Assembly (NCBI GenBank): GCA_964517345.1
Contig: CAZFBZ010000045.1
Coordinates: forward strand, 1-10,788
Length of the DNA: 10,788 bases
Source of the DNA: DAISLF01 sp964517345
GTDB taxonomy: Bacteria; Patescibacteriota; Gracilibacteria; Peribacterales; Peribacteraceae
Reading direction: 5' to 3'
Part shown: positions 1 to 6,980 of the stretch, in pieces
Layout of the letters: the number at the start of each line of letters is the position of its first letter
Position numbering within the stretch: position 1 is the first letter of the stretch
The notes under the pieces: generated by a model
What the model saw: the letters and a program-made list of their open reading frames with translations, nothing else
What the model was told of the DNA's origin: nothing
The model's database searches: none
Position numbers and translations under genes: made by a program

Positions 1-524
1 GTGCAGCAGAGCATGACTGTTTTTTCTTTGGGGATGGCCGCGGACCGGATGGCATCAGGAAAATCCTGAAAGCGCCGGATGCCCGGAACGACGGCGTTGC
101 GGAATGAGCCGATCGCGGTTTCGTAGGCATTGCGCGTATCGATCACCACCACATCGTCGCGTTCCATCATCTGTTTCCAGGCAAGCGGCGTGAGGTGATG
201 GTGTTTTCCCGCGGGCGCAATCCCCCGCTGTCTGAACGTGATCAGTTCGGGCTTGATCTTCACAGACCAGCGGCGAAAGACCGCCTGCTCCGCAGAACTG
301 TCCTTGAAGAGAATATCACTCTTGAGCGCGCGCATGGTCTTTTTCCATTCTGCGATCGCCTCCGCGGCACCGCACACCGTGGAATTGATTCCCTCGGAGG
401 CAAGCAACACCAGGCCTTTCAATCCGTGGGTGCCGCCAAAGGCATGTAGCTCCTTCTGCAGAGCAACGAGCTCCGCCTCAGTGAGCGGAAAAAATGCGTA
501 GGAGGCGGTAATGGACACAGACAT
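1..524 (-). CDS. trhO: tRNA uridine(34) hydroxylase (rhodanese family), 3' part outside the window
   Basis: TrhO (YceA/UPF0176 family) hydroxylates uridine 34 of certain tRNAs on the way to 5-(carboxy)methoxyuridine and acts in the cytoplasm. The 174 visible residues begin MSVSITASYAFF. They carry the N-terminal family signature LLASEGINSTVCG (about residues 40-52), the stretch FRRWSVKIKPELI (83-95), and the start of the rhodanese domain with VVVIDTRNAYETAIGSF (125-141). The sequence stops at VMLCC. The family continues CTGGIRCEK here, so residue 174 is probably the catalytic cysteine and the window edge cuts the gene exactly there. The ATG at 522-524 was chosen because family homology begins within a few residues of it; no convincing Shine-Dalgarno precedes it. 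It is transcribed away from the secreted-protein gene at 667. The family assignment is firm; the C-terminal part cannot be judged. Confidence 0.9.
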   Translation of the reverse strand, partial: MSVSITASYAFFPLTEAELVALQKELHAFGGTHGLKGLVLLASEGINSTVCGAAEAIAEWKKTMRALKSDILFKDSSAEQAVFRRWSVKIKPELITFRQRGIAPAGKHHHLTPLAWKQMMERDDVVVIDTRNAYETAIGSFRNAVVPGIRRFQDFPDAIRSAAIPKEKTVMLCC

Positions 525-603
525 AGGCCAAGTAAACTCTTTCGCCGGGGGAATATCCAGAACGCGTCGCGGCTTTAGATGTGCAGGAAGAATCCAGCAC
601 GCA

Positions 604-631
604 TTGACCACGGCAATCTCCTCTATATGCT
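604..631 (+). promoter_or_regulatory. Possible sigma70-type promoter of the secreted DUF11 protein gene
   Basis: TTGACC (604-609) and TATGCT (626-631) are separated by 16 bases, a fair match to -35/-10 consensus in the 142-bp gap between the divergent trhO and the 667 gene. Transcription would start near 638, leaving a pyrimidine-rich leader of about 29 bases without a Shine-Dalgarno. This is read by eye only. Confidence 0.3.
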
Positions 632-666
632 CACCGTACTTTCTCTTTCTTCATCTCTTTTTTCTT

Positions 667-1455
667 ATGCGTCATTCCCTCCTCCGGCTGTCCACGGCAG
701 CCATTATTTTCGCGTCTGGTGCCGGCACCGTTTTGGCCGCCCCAAGTGCGGATCTGACCGTCCAGATGTCGGGCCCAAGCACGACGTCCATCTCGACCGC
801 GACCACGTACACGGTTTCCGTGAAGAACCTCGGCCCCTCCACTGCCGACGGCGTGAAAGTCTCCGTCGCACTTCCCCTGACGAACACGAGTCCGACCGTG
901 CACATCCTGGGCAATGTCTCCGGCTGCTCCGTTGTCGCAAACAAGCTCTCGTGCACCGTCGGCACGATCAAGAAGAACAAGACTGCAATCATCACCTACA
1001 GCTACACCGCGCCCGTCTCCACGAAGGTTCTGCAGATGACGGCCACGGCAACCTCGAACGTTGCGGACCCCGTCTCCGGCAACAGTTCCGCTTCCCTCGT
1101 GCCGAACCTGGTCTATCCGTCGCGCGCCATCACGTCGGCAACCGTCACCAATTCGCATTGCACGGGTCAGAATCTCTCGTCGTACTTTGAGTGTCTGCTC
1201 TACCCCAGCTCCATCAGCTCCCATGAGACCACGCTGAACGCCGACACGACCATCAGCTTCACGGAACCCGGCTACACCGGAAACTGGTCGCAGAACGCGG
1301 CCAAGACGACGCTGTTCTTTGAGTACTTCGACGGCGCAGGCAAGATCGCCGAGTTCAACGGCTACGCTATCAACGGCAGCAATTGCTTCGATGGCATGAC
1401 GAACTTCTTCCCGACCAGCACCTACAACAGCCCGTACCGCGTTTGCATCCAGTAA
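667..1455 (+). CDS. Secreted DUF11-type beta-sandwich protein, Ser/Thr-rich
   Basis: The 262-aa product has a classical signal peptide (MRHSLLRL plus a hydrophobic run, probable cleavage after the Ala at 24-25), so it is exported. Residues 28-140 look like a DUF11 (CARDB-like, Ig-fold) module: ADLTVQMSGPST, then TTYTVSVKNLGPSTADGVKVSVALP, with the typical conserved NxGPS and V.LP elements. Residues 160-262 form a second domain I do not recognise, rich in aromatic residues and Ser/Thr. Six cysteines (87, 96, 165, 176, 240, 260) could make three disulfides. The ATG at 667 is preferred over the in-frame one at 511, which would put about 50 charged residues before the signal peptide and overlap trhO. 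No Shine-Dalgarno is seen. A strong terminator follows the stop. DUF11 proteins are generally surface or secreted; the role here is unknown. Confidence 0.8.
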   Translation: MRHSLLRLSTAAIIFASGAGTVLAAPSADLTVQMSGPSTTSISTATTYTVSVKNLGPSTADGVKVSVALPLTNTSPTVHILGNVSGCSVVANKLSCTVGTIKKNKTAIITYSYTAPVSTKVLQMTATATSNVADPVSGNSSASLVPNLVYPSRAITSATVTNSHCTGQNLSSYFECLLYPSSISSHETTLNADTTISFTEPGYTGNWSQNAAKTTLFFEYFDGAGKIAEFNGYAINGSNCFDGMTNFFPTSTYNSPYRVCIQ

Positions 1456-1472
1456 TTGAGCAACCCACGAGG

Positions 1473-1503
1473 AAAAGCCCTGCAGGATCGCAGGGCTTTT
1501 TTT
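1473..1503 (+). terminator. Rho-independent terminator after the DUF11 gene
   Basis: A perfect 11-bp stem (1473-1483 with 1490-1500, AAAAGCCCTGC/GCAGGGCTTTT), a six-base loop AGGATC, and a T-tract running to 1503. It lies 18 bases after the stop at 1455. It is the clearest terminator in the window and separates the DUF11 gene from the glycosyltransferase gene, which therefore probably has its own promoter, although none is obvious in the 47 bases that remain. Confidence 0.9.
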
Positions 1504-1550
1504 GTCTGCCGCACGGGGACGCTTGCCTTCGCGCGATGGCCTGTGGGACG

Positions 1551-3392
1551 ATGATCGCCCCTTCAATTCTGCCAATAGCCCCGCTCGTTGCGTTTTTCCA
1601 GCGGCTCGACGAAAAACTGACGAACACGCGCCTCCTATGGCTGCTGTTCGGCCTCGCCGTCCTGCTCTTTGCGCCCAGTCTGCGCAACGCGTTCGTGGGG
1701 TTGGATGACGGCTTGTTGATCTATAAGAACGCCGCGGTCGGGCAGCTCAGTCCCGCCTCCATCCTGCACATTTTCACATCATACGATCCCGAGTTGTACG
1801 TCCCGCTCACGCTCCTGAGCTACCAGGTGGAGCACGCGCTCTTCGGCTTCACGCCGTTCTGGTATCACCTGACCAACATCCTCCTGCACGGGGGGAGCAC
1901 GGTACTCGTCTTTCTCGTTGCGGAGCGTCTGATGACGGGCAACCGCTGGGCGGCTTTTGCCTGCGCCGCGCTCTTCGCCATGCATCCCCTCAACGTCGAA
2001 GCGGTCGCCTGGGCCTCGGCCCGGAAAGACCTGCTCTCCGCGTTCTTCCTGCTCGCATCGCTGTGTGCGTATCTCTCGCCCGCGCGCCGCGGGTTCGACG
2101 GGCGCTACGCCGCGAGCTTCGCGTTCTTCCTGCTCGGCCTGCTCTCCAAAGTGAGCGTGGCCACGCTGCCGCTCGTGTTGCTCCTCGCGAACTGGAAGAA
2201 TAAGCGCCCCTGGAAAGAGAGCCTGCGAGAGGCAGTGCCGTTCTTCGCGCTCAGCGCGGTGTTCCTCGTCATCGCCGTGTTCGGCAAGGCCCAGAACCTC
2301 GCCACGCTCACCCTCTGGCAGCAGGCGCTGCTGCTTGCGAAGAGCGCTGCCTTCACGCTCGAGAAGCTCATGGCCCCGGTCGGCCTCTCGGTGATGTACG
2401 AACAGCTGACGCCGATCCGCCTCCTCTCCGCGGAGTTCCTGATTCCGCTCGGCGTCGTGCTCGCGCTGATCGCGGGAGTCGTCGTCTCGCTGCGCCGCAA
2501 TCGCCTGTGGGCCTTCGCGCTGCTCTTCTTCGGCGTCACGTTCCTGCCCACCGTCGCCACGTTCGCCAAGAACCACATGATCTTCTACGCCTCGGACCGC
2601 TACGCCTACCTCCCGTCCATCGGCATCTTTCTGCTGCTCGGCCTGCTCGCGGACCGGTGCATGAGGCACCGCTTCCGCCCAATGGCAGCGGTGCCGGCGT
2701 GCGTAGCCGTCGTGCTCGCGGTCCTCACCCTCAGCCAACAGCAAGTCTGGCTCTCCAGCGAGACGCTCTACGCCCAGGCGATCCGCGTCACTCCGGCGTC
2801 CTCCATCGCCTACACCAATCTGGGCGCCGTGCTGATCGACAAGGAGCGAATCGACGAGGCGGTCACTGCTCTGGAGAAAGCCGTACAACTGGATCCGGAC
2901 AATCCCGCCGCATCGTCCAAGCTCGGCGCGCTGTACCACCAAAAAGGACACGATGACCGCGCGTTGCCCCTCCTGCTAGCGGGAGCCGCGGCGAGCGACA
3001 AGCGGCCAGTTCTCTCCATGGAAGACCTGGGACCGTACTACCTGCTGGCGGAGTTCCTGGGCGACCAGGGCAAGACGGCCGAAGAACTCGAGGTGTTCCT
3101 CCACGCGGTGAAGCGCGCTCCGTTGCTGCCGGAACCGCACTTCAACCTGGCGCTGAAGTACGAGAAATACGGCCGGCTGCCGGACGCGGCCGCCGAGTAC
3201 ACGACGGCCATCGAGCTGTATCCCGGATACCTCGATGCGCTGTACCGCCTGGCGGGAATCCTGTCGGGAGAGGGACGACTGCCCGAAGCAGCCGCATTGC
3301 TGCAGCGCATTGTCGATCTCAACCCGGGCTACGAAAAAGCCCTCCCGCACCTGCAGCAGATCGAGGCGCTGATACGGGTGGGCGGGAGGTGA
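1551..3392 (+). CDS. TMTC-like GT-C membrane glycosyltransferase with C-terminal TPR repeats
   Basis: The 613-aa membrane protein has the architecture of bacterial TMTC-like (O-mannosyltransferase-type) GT-C proteins: a multi-spanning N-terminal region (about residues 28-395) followed by at least three or four TPRs (about 417-600). GT-C hallmarks are LDDGLLIYKN in the first external loop (Asp52/Asp53, the usual acidic catalytic pair), YHLTNILLH (105-113), EAVAWASARKDLLSAFF (150-166) and ASDRYAYLPSIG (347-358). TPR consensus is clear in YTNLGAVLIDKERIDEAVTALEKAVQLDPDN. Such enzymes use lipid-linked sugars on the outer face of the membrane. The ATG at 1551 follows GGGA closely; 1536 is an alternative start, and starts further upstream would lie in the preceding terminator. 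It is distinctly GC-rich. Donor and acceptor cannot be read from sequence; the adjacent secreted Ser/Thr-rich protein is a candidate acceptor by context only. Confidence 0.85.
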   Translation: MIAPSILPIAPLVAFFQRLDEKLTNTRLLWLLFGLAVLLFAPSLRNAFVGLDDGLLIYKNAAVGQLSPASILHIFTSYDPELYVPLTLLSYQVEHALFGFTPFWYHLTNILLHGGSTVLVFLVAERLMTGNRWAAFACAALFAMHPLNVEAVAWASARKDLLSAFFLLASLCAYLSPARRGFDGRYAASFAFFLLGLLSKVSVATLPLVLLLANWKNKRPWKESLREAVPFFALSAVFLVIAVFGKAQNLATLTLWQQALLLAKSAAFTLEKLMAPVGLSVMYEQLTPIRLLSAEFLIPLGVVLALIAGVVVSLRRNRLWAFALLFFGVTFLPTVATFAKNHMIFYASDRYAYLPSIGIFLLLGLLADRCMRHRFRPMAAVPACVAVVLAVLTLSQQQVWLSSETLYAQAIRVTPASSIAYTNLGAVLIDKERIDEAVTALEKAVQLDPDNPAASSKLGALYHQKGHDDRALPLLLAGAAASDKRPVLSMEDLGPYYLLAEFLGDQGKTAEELEVFLHAVKRAPLLPEPHFNLALKYEKYGRLPDAAAEYTTAIELYPGYLDALYRLAGILSGEGRLPEAAALLQRIVDLNPGYEKALPHLQQIEALIRVGGR

Positions 3393-3441
3393 GGCGGTGC
3401 GGACGGATTCTTACCGCCGATCATGGGGGAGATGCCGTCGC

Positions 3442-3452
3442 TGATTACTGCA
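3442..3452 (+). repeat. 11-bp direct repeat, left copy, flanking the copper module
   Basis: TGATTACTGCA here recurs in the same orientation at 5594-5604. The two copies lie just outside the multicopper oxidase/small Cys-rich protein pair. Each copy is followed 10-12 bases later by ATTGG. Several 11-mers are expected to repeat by chance in a window this size, so only the position makes this notable. Confidence 0.4.
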
Positions 3453-3484
3453 TTTATTTATTGGATGCCGATAAGGAGAGAAAA

Positions 3485-5107
3485 TTACTGAACACTGAAA
3501 ACGCCCATCATACCGTTGGTCAGGTGTTCCGCGATGTGGCAGTGGAACATCCAATCACCGGGATTGCTGGCATCAAGAAGGATATCGACAGTGTGACCCG
3601 TTGGGACAAGCACTGTGTCTTTCCAGACGAGATTCTTGTTCTCTACGCCATTGTCCGAGAGGACGAGGAACCGCTGACCGTGGAAATGGATCGGATGCTG
3701 CATTGGATGTGCCGAGTCCTTCTCGTTCACGAGTCTGATCTTCACCTTCTCACCCTTCTTGAAGGTGAAATTGATGTCCATGTTCTCCTTTGCCGTAGCC
3801 GCGTCGATGAGCTTCCACTGTGTATTGGCTTTCGTCGCTACGATGTTCATGTGCGGCATGGTGTCTTCCCATTCGATACCGTCGGGGCTTTCGCTCATCA
3901 TCCCCGCATGATTCATACCCATCATCATTTTGGCTTCGACGGAGAGCCGAATAGTGTGATCGGGCTGCTTGGCGAAGAAAGCCTTGAAGGCATCGATATC
4001 GGCTGCAACGTCACTATTCGAGCGAAGCGTGTTGAGTTGCTGCGCGTAGGATTGGCTCGTTTCCGTATCAGTGACATTGATGTGTGCCAGCGTCTGTGTC
4101 TGCGGCTCCAGATGCTGCAAGGACACCGTGCCGGCGTTCGCGAAGAGGACATCAACGATGGCGCGCTCCGATGGCGCAATGATGATCGAATCAGCGAACT
4201 GCTCCTTTGTGTACCGTCCGCTGTCACTGCCGACGATCTTCATCTTCGAACCCGCAAACGCCACTTTGAATGTGCGTGTGTTCGCCGCATTCGTCAGATA
4301 GAAACGCACCGTGTCGCCCTTATTCACTGCGGGAAGTGTGGGGTTCGTTAATCCGTTGATGAGCATCGTGTTTCCGAATCTGCCCATGAGTGCATGATCT
4401 GCGTCGTCTTTTCCATAGGAGACGGGTAGGCCATTCTGGCCGAGGAGAATATCGTCGAGGAAGACAGTCTGCTCGCTGTTCACAGGCGCATAAGCAGTAT
4501 GACTCTTTGGCGTGACAAGGATATTGCCGTAGAGACCGAGATCCTGCTGTACGTCCTCCCGGACATGCGGGTGATACCAGAATATGCCTTCATCAGGCAC
4601 CGTGACGGTGTACGTGAAGGAGCTGTCCGGTTCGATGGCTTTCTGCGTCAGACCGACTGCGCCGTCGAATTTGCTGTCCAAGCGCAGTCCGTGCCAATGA
4701 ATGCTTGTCGGCTGATCGATCTCATTCTTCACGCGGACTGTGAAGGTCGATCCCTGTTGAACCCGCAGCATCGGGCCGGGGAATTGGCCGTTGTAGGCAT
4801 AGAACGCAAAAGACTTTCCGTTGATCGTCTTCTTCACGATCTGCGGATTGAGATCAATTGTCCCGCCGTCTGCTACGTCGATGGTTTCCGACGTTTTGGC
4901 TTCGGAAAGGGTGGAAAGATCAATATCGCCACCGGAAAGAAGTGTGGACGTTCCTCCGGGGTCGACCGTCGTATCATCCCGCATCATGCCATGGTTCATC
5001 TGGGAGTGATCCATGGCAATGCCGGACGGCCGATTTACCTGCTGGGAGCAGGCGGTAAGCAGGATGATTCCTGCACTGAGAATGAGGTAGTGTTGAACTC
5101 TGATCAT
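3485..5107 (-). CDS. Lipoprotein multicopper oxidase (CueO/CopA-like)
   Basis: The 540-aa three-cupredoxin oxidase probably oxidises Cu(I) or phenolic/metal substrates outside the cytoplasmic membrane, as in copper detoxification. The N-terminus has a hydrophobic run and the lipobox LLTAC (Cys20), so it is probably membrane-anchored. All four copper-ligand segments are present: HWHG (137-140), WYHPH (177-181), HPIHFHG (471-477) and HCHIAEHLTNGM (522-533), in which Cys523, His528 and Met533 would bind the type 1 copper. Met/His-rich stretches at 32-42 (MDHSQMNHGMM) and 394-404 (MMMGMNHAGMM) resemble the Cu(I)-collecting methionine segments of CueO-type enzymes. Length is normal. It lies 60 bases downstream of the small Cys/His-rich exported protein on the same strand. 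GC content is visibly lower than in the glycosyltransferase gene. A nitrite reductase or bilirubin-oxidase-like activity cannot be excluded. Confidence 0.93.
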   Translation of the reverse strand: MIRVQHYLILSAGIILLTACSQQVNRPSGIAMDHSQMNHGMMRDDTTVDPGGTSTLLSGGDIDLSTLSEAKTSETIDVADGGTIDLNPQIVKKTINGKSFAFYAYNGQFPGPMLRVQQGSTFTVRVKNEIDQPTSIHWHGLRLDSKFDGAVGLTQKAIEPDSSFTYTVTVPDEGIFWYHPHVREDVQQDLGLYGNILVTPKSHTAYAPVNSEQTVFLDDILLGQNGLPVSYGKDDADHALMGRFGNTMLINGLTNPTLPAVNKGDTVRFYLTNAANTRTFKVAFAGSKMKIVGSDSGRYTKEQFADSIIIAPSERAIVDVLFANAGTVSLQHLEPQTQTLAHINVTDTETSQSYAQQLNTLRSNSDVAADIDAFKAFFAKQPDHTIRLSVEAKMMMGMNHAGMMSESPDGIEWEDTMPHMNIVATKANTQWKLIDAATAKENMDINFTFKKGEKVKIRLVNEKDSAHPMQHPIHFHGQRFLVLSDNGVENKNLVWKDTVLVPTGHTVDILLDASNPGDWMFHCHIAEHLTNGMMGVFSVQ

Positions 5108-5133
5108 GATTGAGAAGGAATCAAAACAAAGAG

Positions 5134-5153
5134 ACTGATATGCATCAGTATAG
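5134..5153 (-). promoter_or_regulatory. Possible -10 element and overlapping operator-like dyad upstream of the multicopper oxidase
   Basis: The dyad ACTGAT-ATGC-ATCAGT (5134-5149) is a perfect 6-bp inverted repeat with a four-base spacer. On the minus strand it overlaps a -10-like TATACT (5148-5153), so the expected start site falls inside the dyad, a good place for a repressor. It does not match the CueR or CsoR operators I know. No convincing -35 is seen. The site sits in the 60-bp gap between the two copper genes. Confidence 0.35.
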
Positions 5154-5167
5154 TGCAGAGCTTTGGA

Positions 5168-5545
5168 TCACAATCTCAGAACAGTTGTTTGAATGCGAGA
5201 CAGGATAAGGGGCGCAGCGCTCTCCACTTCTTGCATACTCAGAAGCGAAATGCGATATCCAAAAACAATCGTCATCGGCGTCACTCCAACCGTAAGAACA
5301 GGAGTGGAGAAGGAAATCGCCCGCGGCTGCGCTGCCTGCGCAAAGCAATGGCCTCCCGCACATGGAAAGCCCTGCTGATCATTGTCTCTGCTGCAGTCAG
5401 GACAATGGTGCGATGCGTCCGTGTCCATAGACATATGCTGTGCCGCCTCCTCAAATGCGGCTGCTTCAACATGAGGAGCATGTATGACACAGACGCTCGC
5501 GATAACGAGATGTAAGCCTAACATCGCAAGTATGAATCGCTTCAT
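5168..5545 (-). CDS. Small exported Cys/His-rich protein, possible copper-binding partner
   Basis: The 125-aa protein begins MKRFILAMLGLHLVIASVC, a signal peptide with likely cleavage near VEAAA. The mature part has a clustered metal-ligand region, HMSMDTDASHHCPDC and PCAGGHC (residues about 37-68), with four cysteines plus several His, Met and Asp residues. The rest is hydrophobic beta-like sequence with no recognisable domain. I do not recognise the family; short exported His/Cys proteins of this kind do occur beside copper genes (DUF2946-like proteins are one example), but I cannot assign it. The ATG at 5545 is chosen over 5593 because it starts directly at the signal peptide and a -10-like TACAAT (5555-5560) lies just before it. 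It is upstream of and co-oriented with the multicopper oxidase, which suggests metal delivery, sensing or sequestration. Confidence 0.65.
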   Translation of the reverse strand: MKRFILAMLGLHLVIASVCVIHAPHVEAAAFEEAAQHMSMDTDASHHCPDCSRDNDQQGFPCAGGHCFAQAAQPRAISFSTPVLTVGVTPMTIVFGYRISLLSMQEVESAAPLILSRIQTTVLRL

Positions 5546-5554
5546 TGAAACGCC

Positions 5555-5560
5555 ATTGTA
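5555..5560 (-). promoter_or_regulatory. Possible -10 element (TACAAT) of the Cys/His-rich protein gene
   Basis: Reading the minus strand, TACAAT ends nine bases before the ATG at 5545, so transcription would start almost at the start codon (leaderless or nearly so). The -35 is poor (TTCAAT at 16-base spacing). Confidence 0.25.
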
Positions 5561-5593
5561 CCCCCGTTGGCGCGTTATTGAATATTCGCTCAA

Positions 5594-5604
5594 TGATTAC
5601 TGCA
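5594..5604 (+). repeat. 11-bp direct repeat, right copy, flanking the copper module
   Basis: TGATTACTGCA, identical and in the same orientation to 3442-3452. It lies 49 bases upstream of the chosen start of the Cys/His-rich protein gene, so the two copies bracket both copper genes and nothing else. Confidence 0.4.
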
Positions 5605-5722
5605 AAATATTGGTCGAAGCTGGAAAATTTTAGATATGTTGTTCATAGAATTTTGCCTTAAATAAGCCATTGGTGAAGTTGCCGTACCTGATGATTCCCT
5701 TTATTGCGCGGAAGCGTGATTC

Positions 5723-6439
5723 TTATTTGCGAGCAACCAAAACAGCATAAGGCTGTTCTCTATGGCACTCTTCCCAGAAGGGACTGCCCATCTTTTCAAC
5801 AGCTTCCCTTGTTGCATACAAGCGTTCCCAAAGTTCTGTTTGTAATCCGCCATCCTGCGCAGCCTGCTGATACTCTTCTTTCGTATACTGATGCAAAATG
5901 GAAGTAAATTGAGTTTCGTGGGTAACTGGTTCTATGAATTCGACCTGCACCTTATTTTCTTGAAGCTTTGTGAATCGCCTGCTGCCTAAGTTTTTTCCGA
6001 ATCCTGAAAACAGCGGATTAAAAACAACGGAGACAAACCTCCCCCGCTCAACCAATTGCTTAGCAGTGGAACGAAAGAATTCTGTCAGCACTTCGATGGA
6101 AGGCGAATACGGTAACACCAAAACAGATGTTGCATCATCAAAATGCCCAGAGTCCGTGAACGTGCCAGGAGTTGCCACAACATAGCGAATACCCCGAGCA
6201 TTGTTCGCTTCGATTGCCTGAGCTTCATGAATTTTTTCCGGTGCCATGTCGTATCCCACTACCGCAGCTCCCTGCTCGGCCATTAAGCGAGGAAATCGTC
6301 CATCACCACAACCCACATCGAGAATGCGTTTATGCAAATCACCCAACTGCTGAAGAACAGCAGGGTAGTGCAAACCGTTACGAAAGGGGTCTTGCTCTAC
6401 AAATGCTGCATATTCTTTAATTTTCCCAAAGTCGGTCAT
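5723..6439 (-). CDS. Class I SAM-dependent methyltransferase
   Basis: The 238-aa protein begins MTDFGKIKEYAAFVEQDPFRNGLHYP. It has the Rossmann-fold SAM-binding motif I ILDVGCGDGRFP (39-50), motif II acidic residue in VVGYDMAPEKI (Asp64), and a post-motif region FDDATSVLVLPYSP (100-113) where motif IV is expected. The C-terminal third, including QYTKEEYQQAAQDGGL, is typical of small-molecule methyltransferases of the Methyltransf_11/25 type. The substrate is unknown. The ATG at 6439 is preferred to upstream in-frame starts at 6484 and 6502 because the intervening bases are very AT-rich and look like promoter. The gene has lower GC than its neighbours, which might indicate transfer. It is divergent from tspO. 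Confidence 0.8.
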   Translation of the reverse strand: MTDFGKIKEYAAFVEQDPFRNGLHYPAVLQQLGDLHKRILDVGCGDGRFPRLMAEQGAAVVGYDMAPEKIHEAQAIEANNARGIRYVVATPGTFTDSGHFDDATSVLVLPYSPSIEVLTEFFRSTAKQLVERGRFVSVVFNPLFSGFGKNLGSRRFTKLQENKVQVEFIEPVTHETQFTSILHQYTKEEYQQAAQDGGLQTELWERLYATREAVEKMGSPFWEECHREQPYAVLVARK

Positions 6440-6451
6440 AAGTAATAATTT

Positions 6452-6457
6452 ACTATA
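6452..6457 (-). promoter_or_regulatory. Possible -10 element (TATAGT) of the methyltransferase gene
   Basis: On the minus strand TATAGT lies 12 bases before the ATG at 6439, within an AT-rich stretch (6440-6476) of the divergent intergenic region. No -35 is recognisable. The implied leader is only about six bases. Next to it, GCAAAATTTGC (6490-6500) is an odd-length perfect palindrome and possible operator shared with tspO. Confidence 0.25.
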
Positions 6458-6530
6458 TTTTTTAAATAAATCAATTGTTGGCATCCTGCGCAAAATTTGC
6501 ACCGGGCGGTAGAGAAGATTCTCAGGCGGA

Positions 6531-6980
6531 ATGAACAGCTACAGGAACGTACAGGCAGATTTGAGCTACACTATGTTTATGCAGACCTACGCGTGGTACC
6601 AGCAACTCATCAAGCCATCCTGGGCTCCTCCTGCATCTGTCTTCGGCCCGGTGTGGACAGTGCTGTATATCGGCATCTTCGTATCCTTTGGTGCCGTCTT
6701 CGTGATGGCAGTCCAGAAGAAGATTGCCTGGATGATCGCATTGCCGTTTGCGCTGAATCTTCTTTTTAATTTTTCGTTTACGCCACTGCAGTTTGGCCTT
6801 CAGAACAACCTTCTCGCGGCCATCGATATTCTGCTGGTCCTCGGCACTCTCATTTGGGCAATGCGCAGTATCTACCCGCACGCGTCGTGGGTGACCTACG
6901 CTCAGATCCCGTATCTGCTCTGGGTGATGTTCGCCACCTGCTTACAACTCACGATCACGTACCTCAATTATGGGAGGTAA
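6531..6980 (+). CDS. tspO: TspO/MBR family membrane protein
   Basis: The 149-aa protein has five hydrophobic segments and the TspO signature: WYQQLIKPSWAPPASVFGPVW (22-42, the conserved W-Y, P-x-W-x-P-P and GPVW elements), NLLFNFSFTPLQFGLQN (76-92), and PYLLWVMFATCLQLTITYLN (127-146). TspO proteins bind porphyrins and other tetrapyrroles or sterols and act in stress, light or oxygen responses in bacteria. The ATG at 6531 has AGGCGGA directly before it, a rather tight Shine-Dalgarno; 6573 or 6579, closer to the usual family N-terminus, are alternatives. The 3' end overlaps the next gene by 11 bases, so the two are translationally coupled. The family is certain; the ligand is not. Confidence 0.92.
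   Translation: MNSYRNVQADLSYTMFMQTYAWYQQLIKPSWAPPASVFGPVWTVLYIGIFVSFGAVFVMAVQKKIAWMIALPFALNLLFNFSFTPLQFGLQNNLLAAIDILLVLGTLIWAMRSIYPHASWVTYAQIPYLLWVMFATCLQLTITYLNYGR

Noticed and set aside
511..666. N-terminal extension of the DUF11 gene starting at 511
   Set aside because: It would overlap trhO and place charged residues before an evident signal peptide that starts at 667.
1383..1550. Upstream start of the glycosyltransferase at 1383
   Set aside because: The extension overlaps the end of the DUF11 gene and its terminator and does not resemble the family.
631..1575. 314-aa minus-strand frame opposite the DUF11 gene
   Set aside because: Gly/Arg/Val-rich shadow that spans the terminator; the plus strand has a signal peptide and a DUF11-like module.
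1779..2951. 390-aa open frame on the minus strand opposite the glycosyltransferase
   Set aside because: Highly charged Glu/Arg/Gln-rich composition is typical of the antisense of a GC-rich gene; the plus frame has clear GT-C and TPR motifs.
3393..3418. GGCGGT/ACCGCC inverted repeat as terminator between convergent genes
   Set aside because: Six-bp stem with a 14-base loop and no T-tract on either strand.
3389..4351. 320-aa plus-strand frame opposite the multicopper oxidase
   Set aside because: The opposite strand has all copper-ligand motifs and a lipobox; this frame has no recognisable domain.
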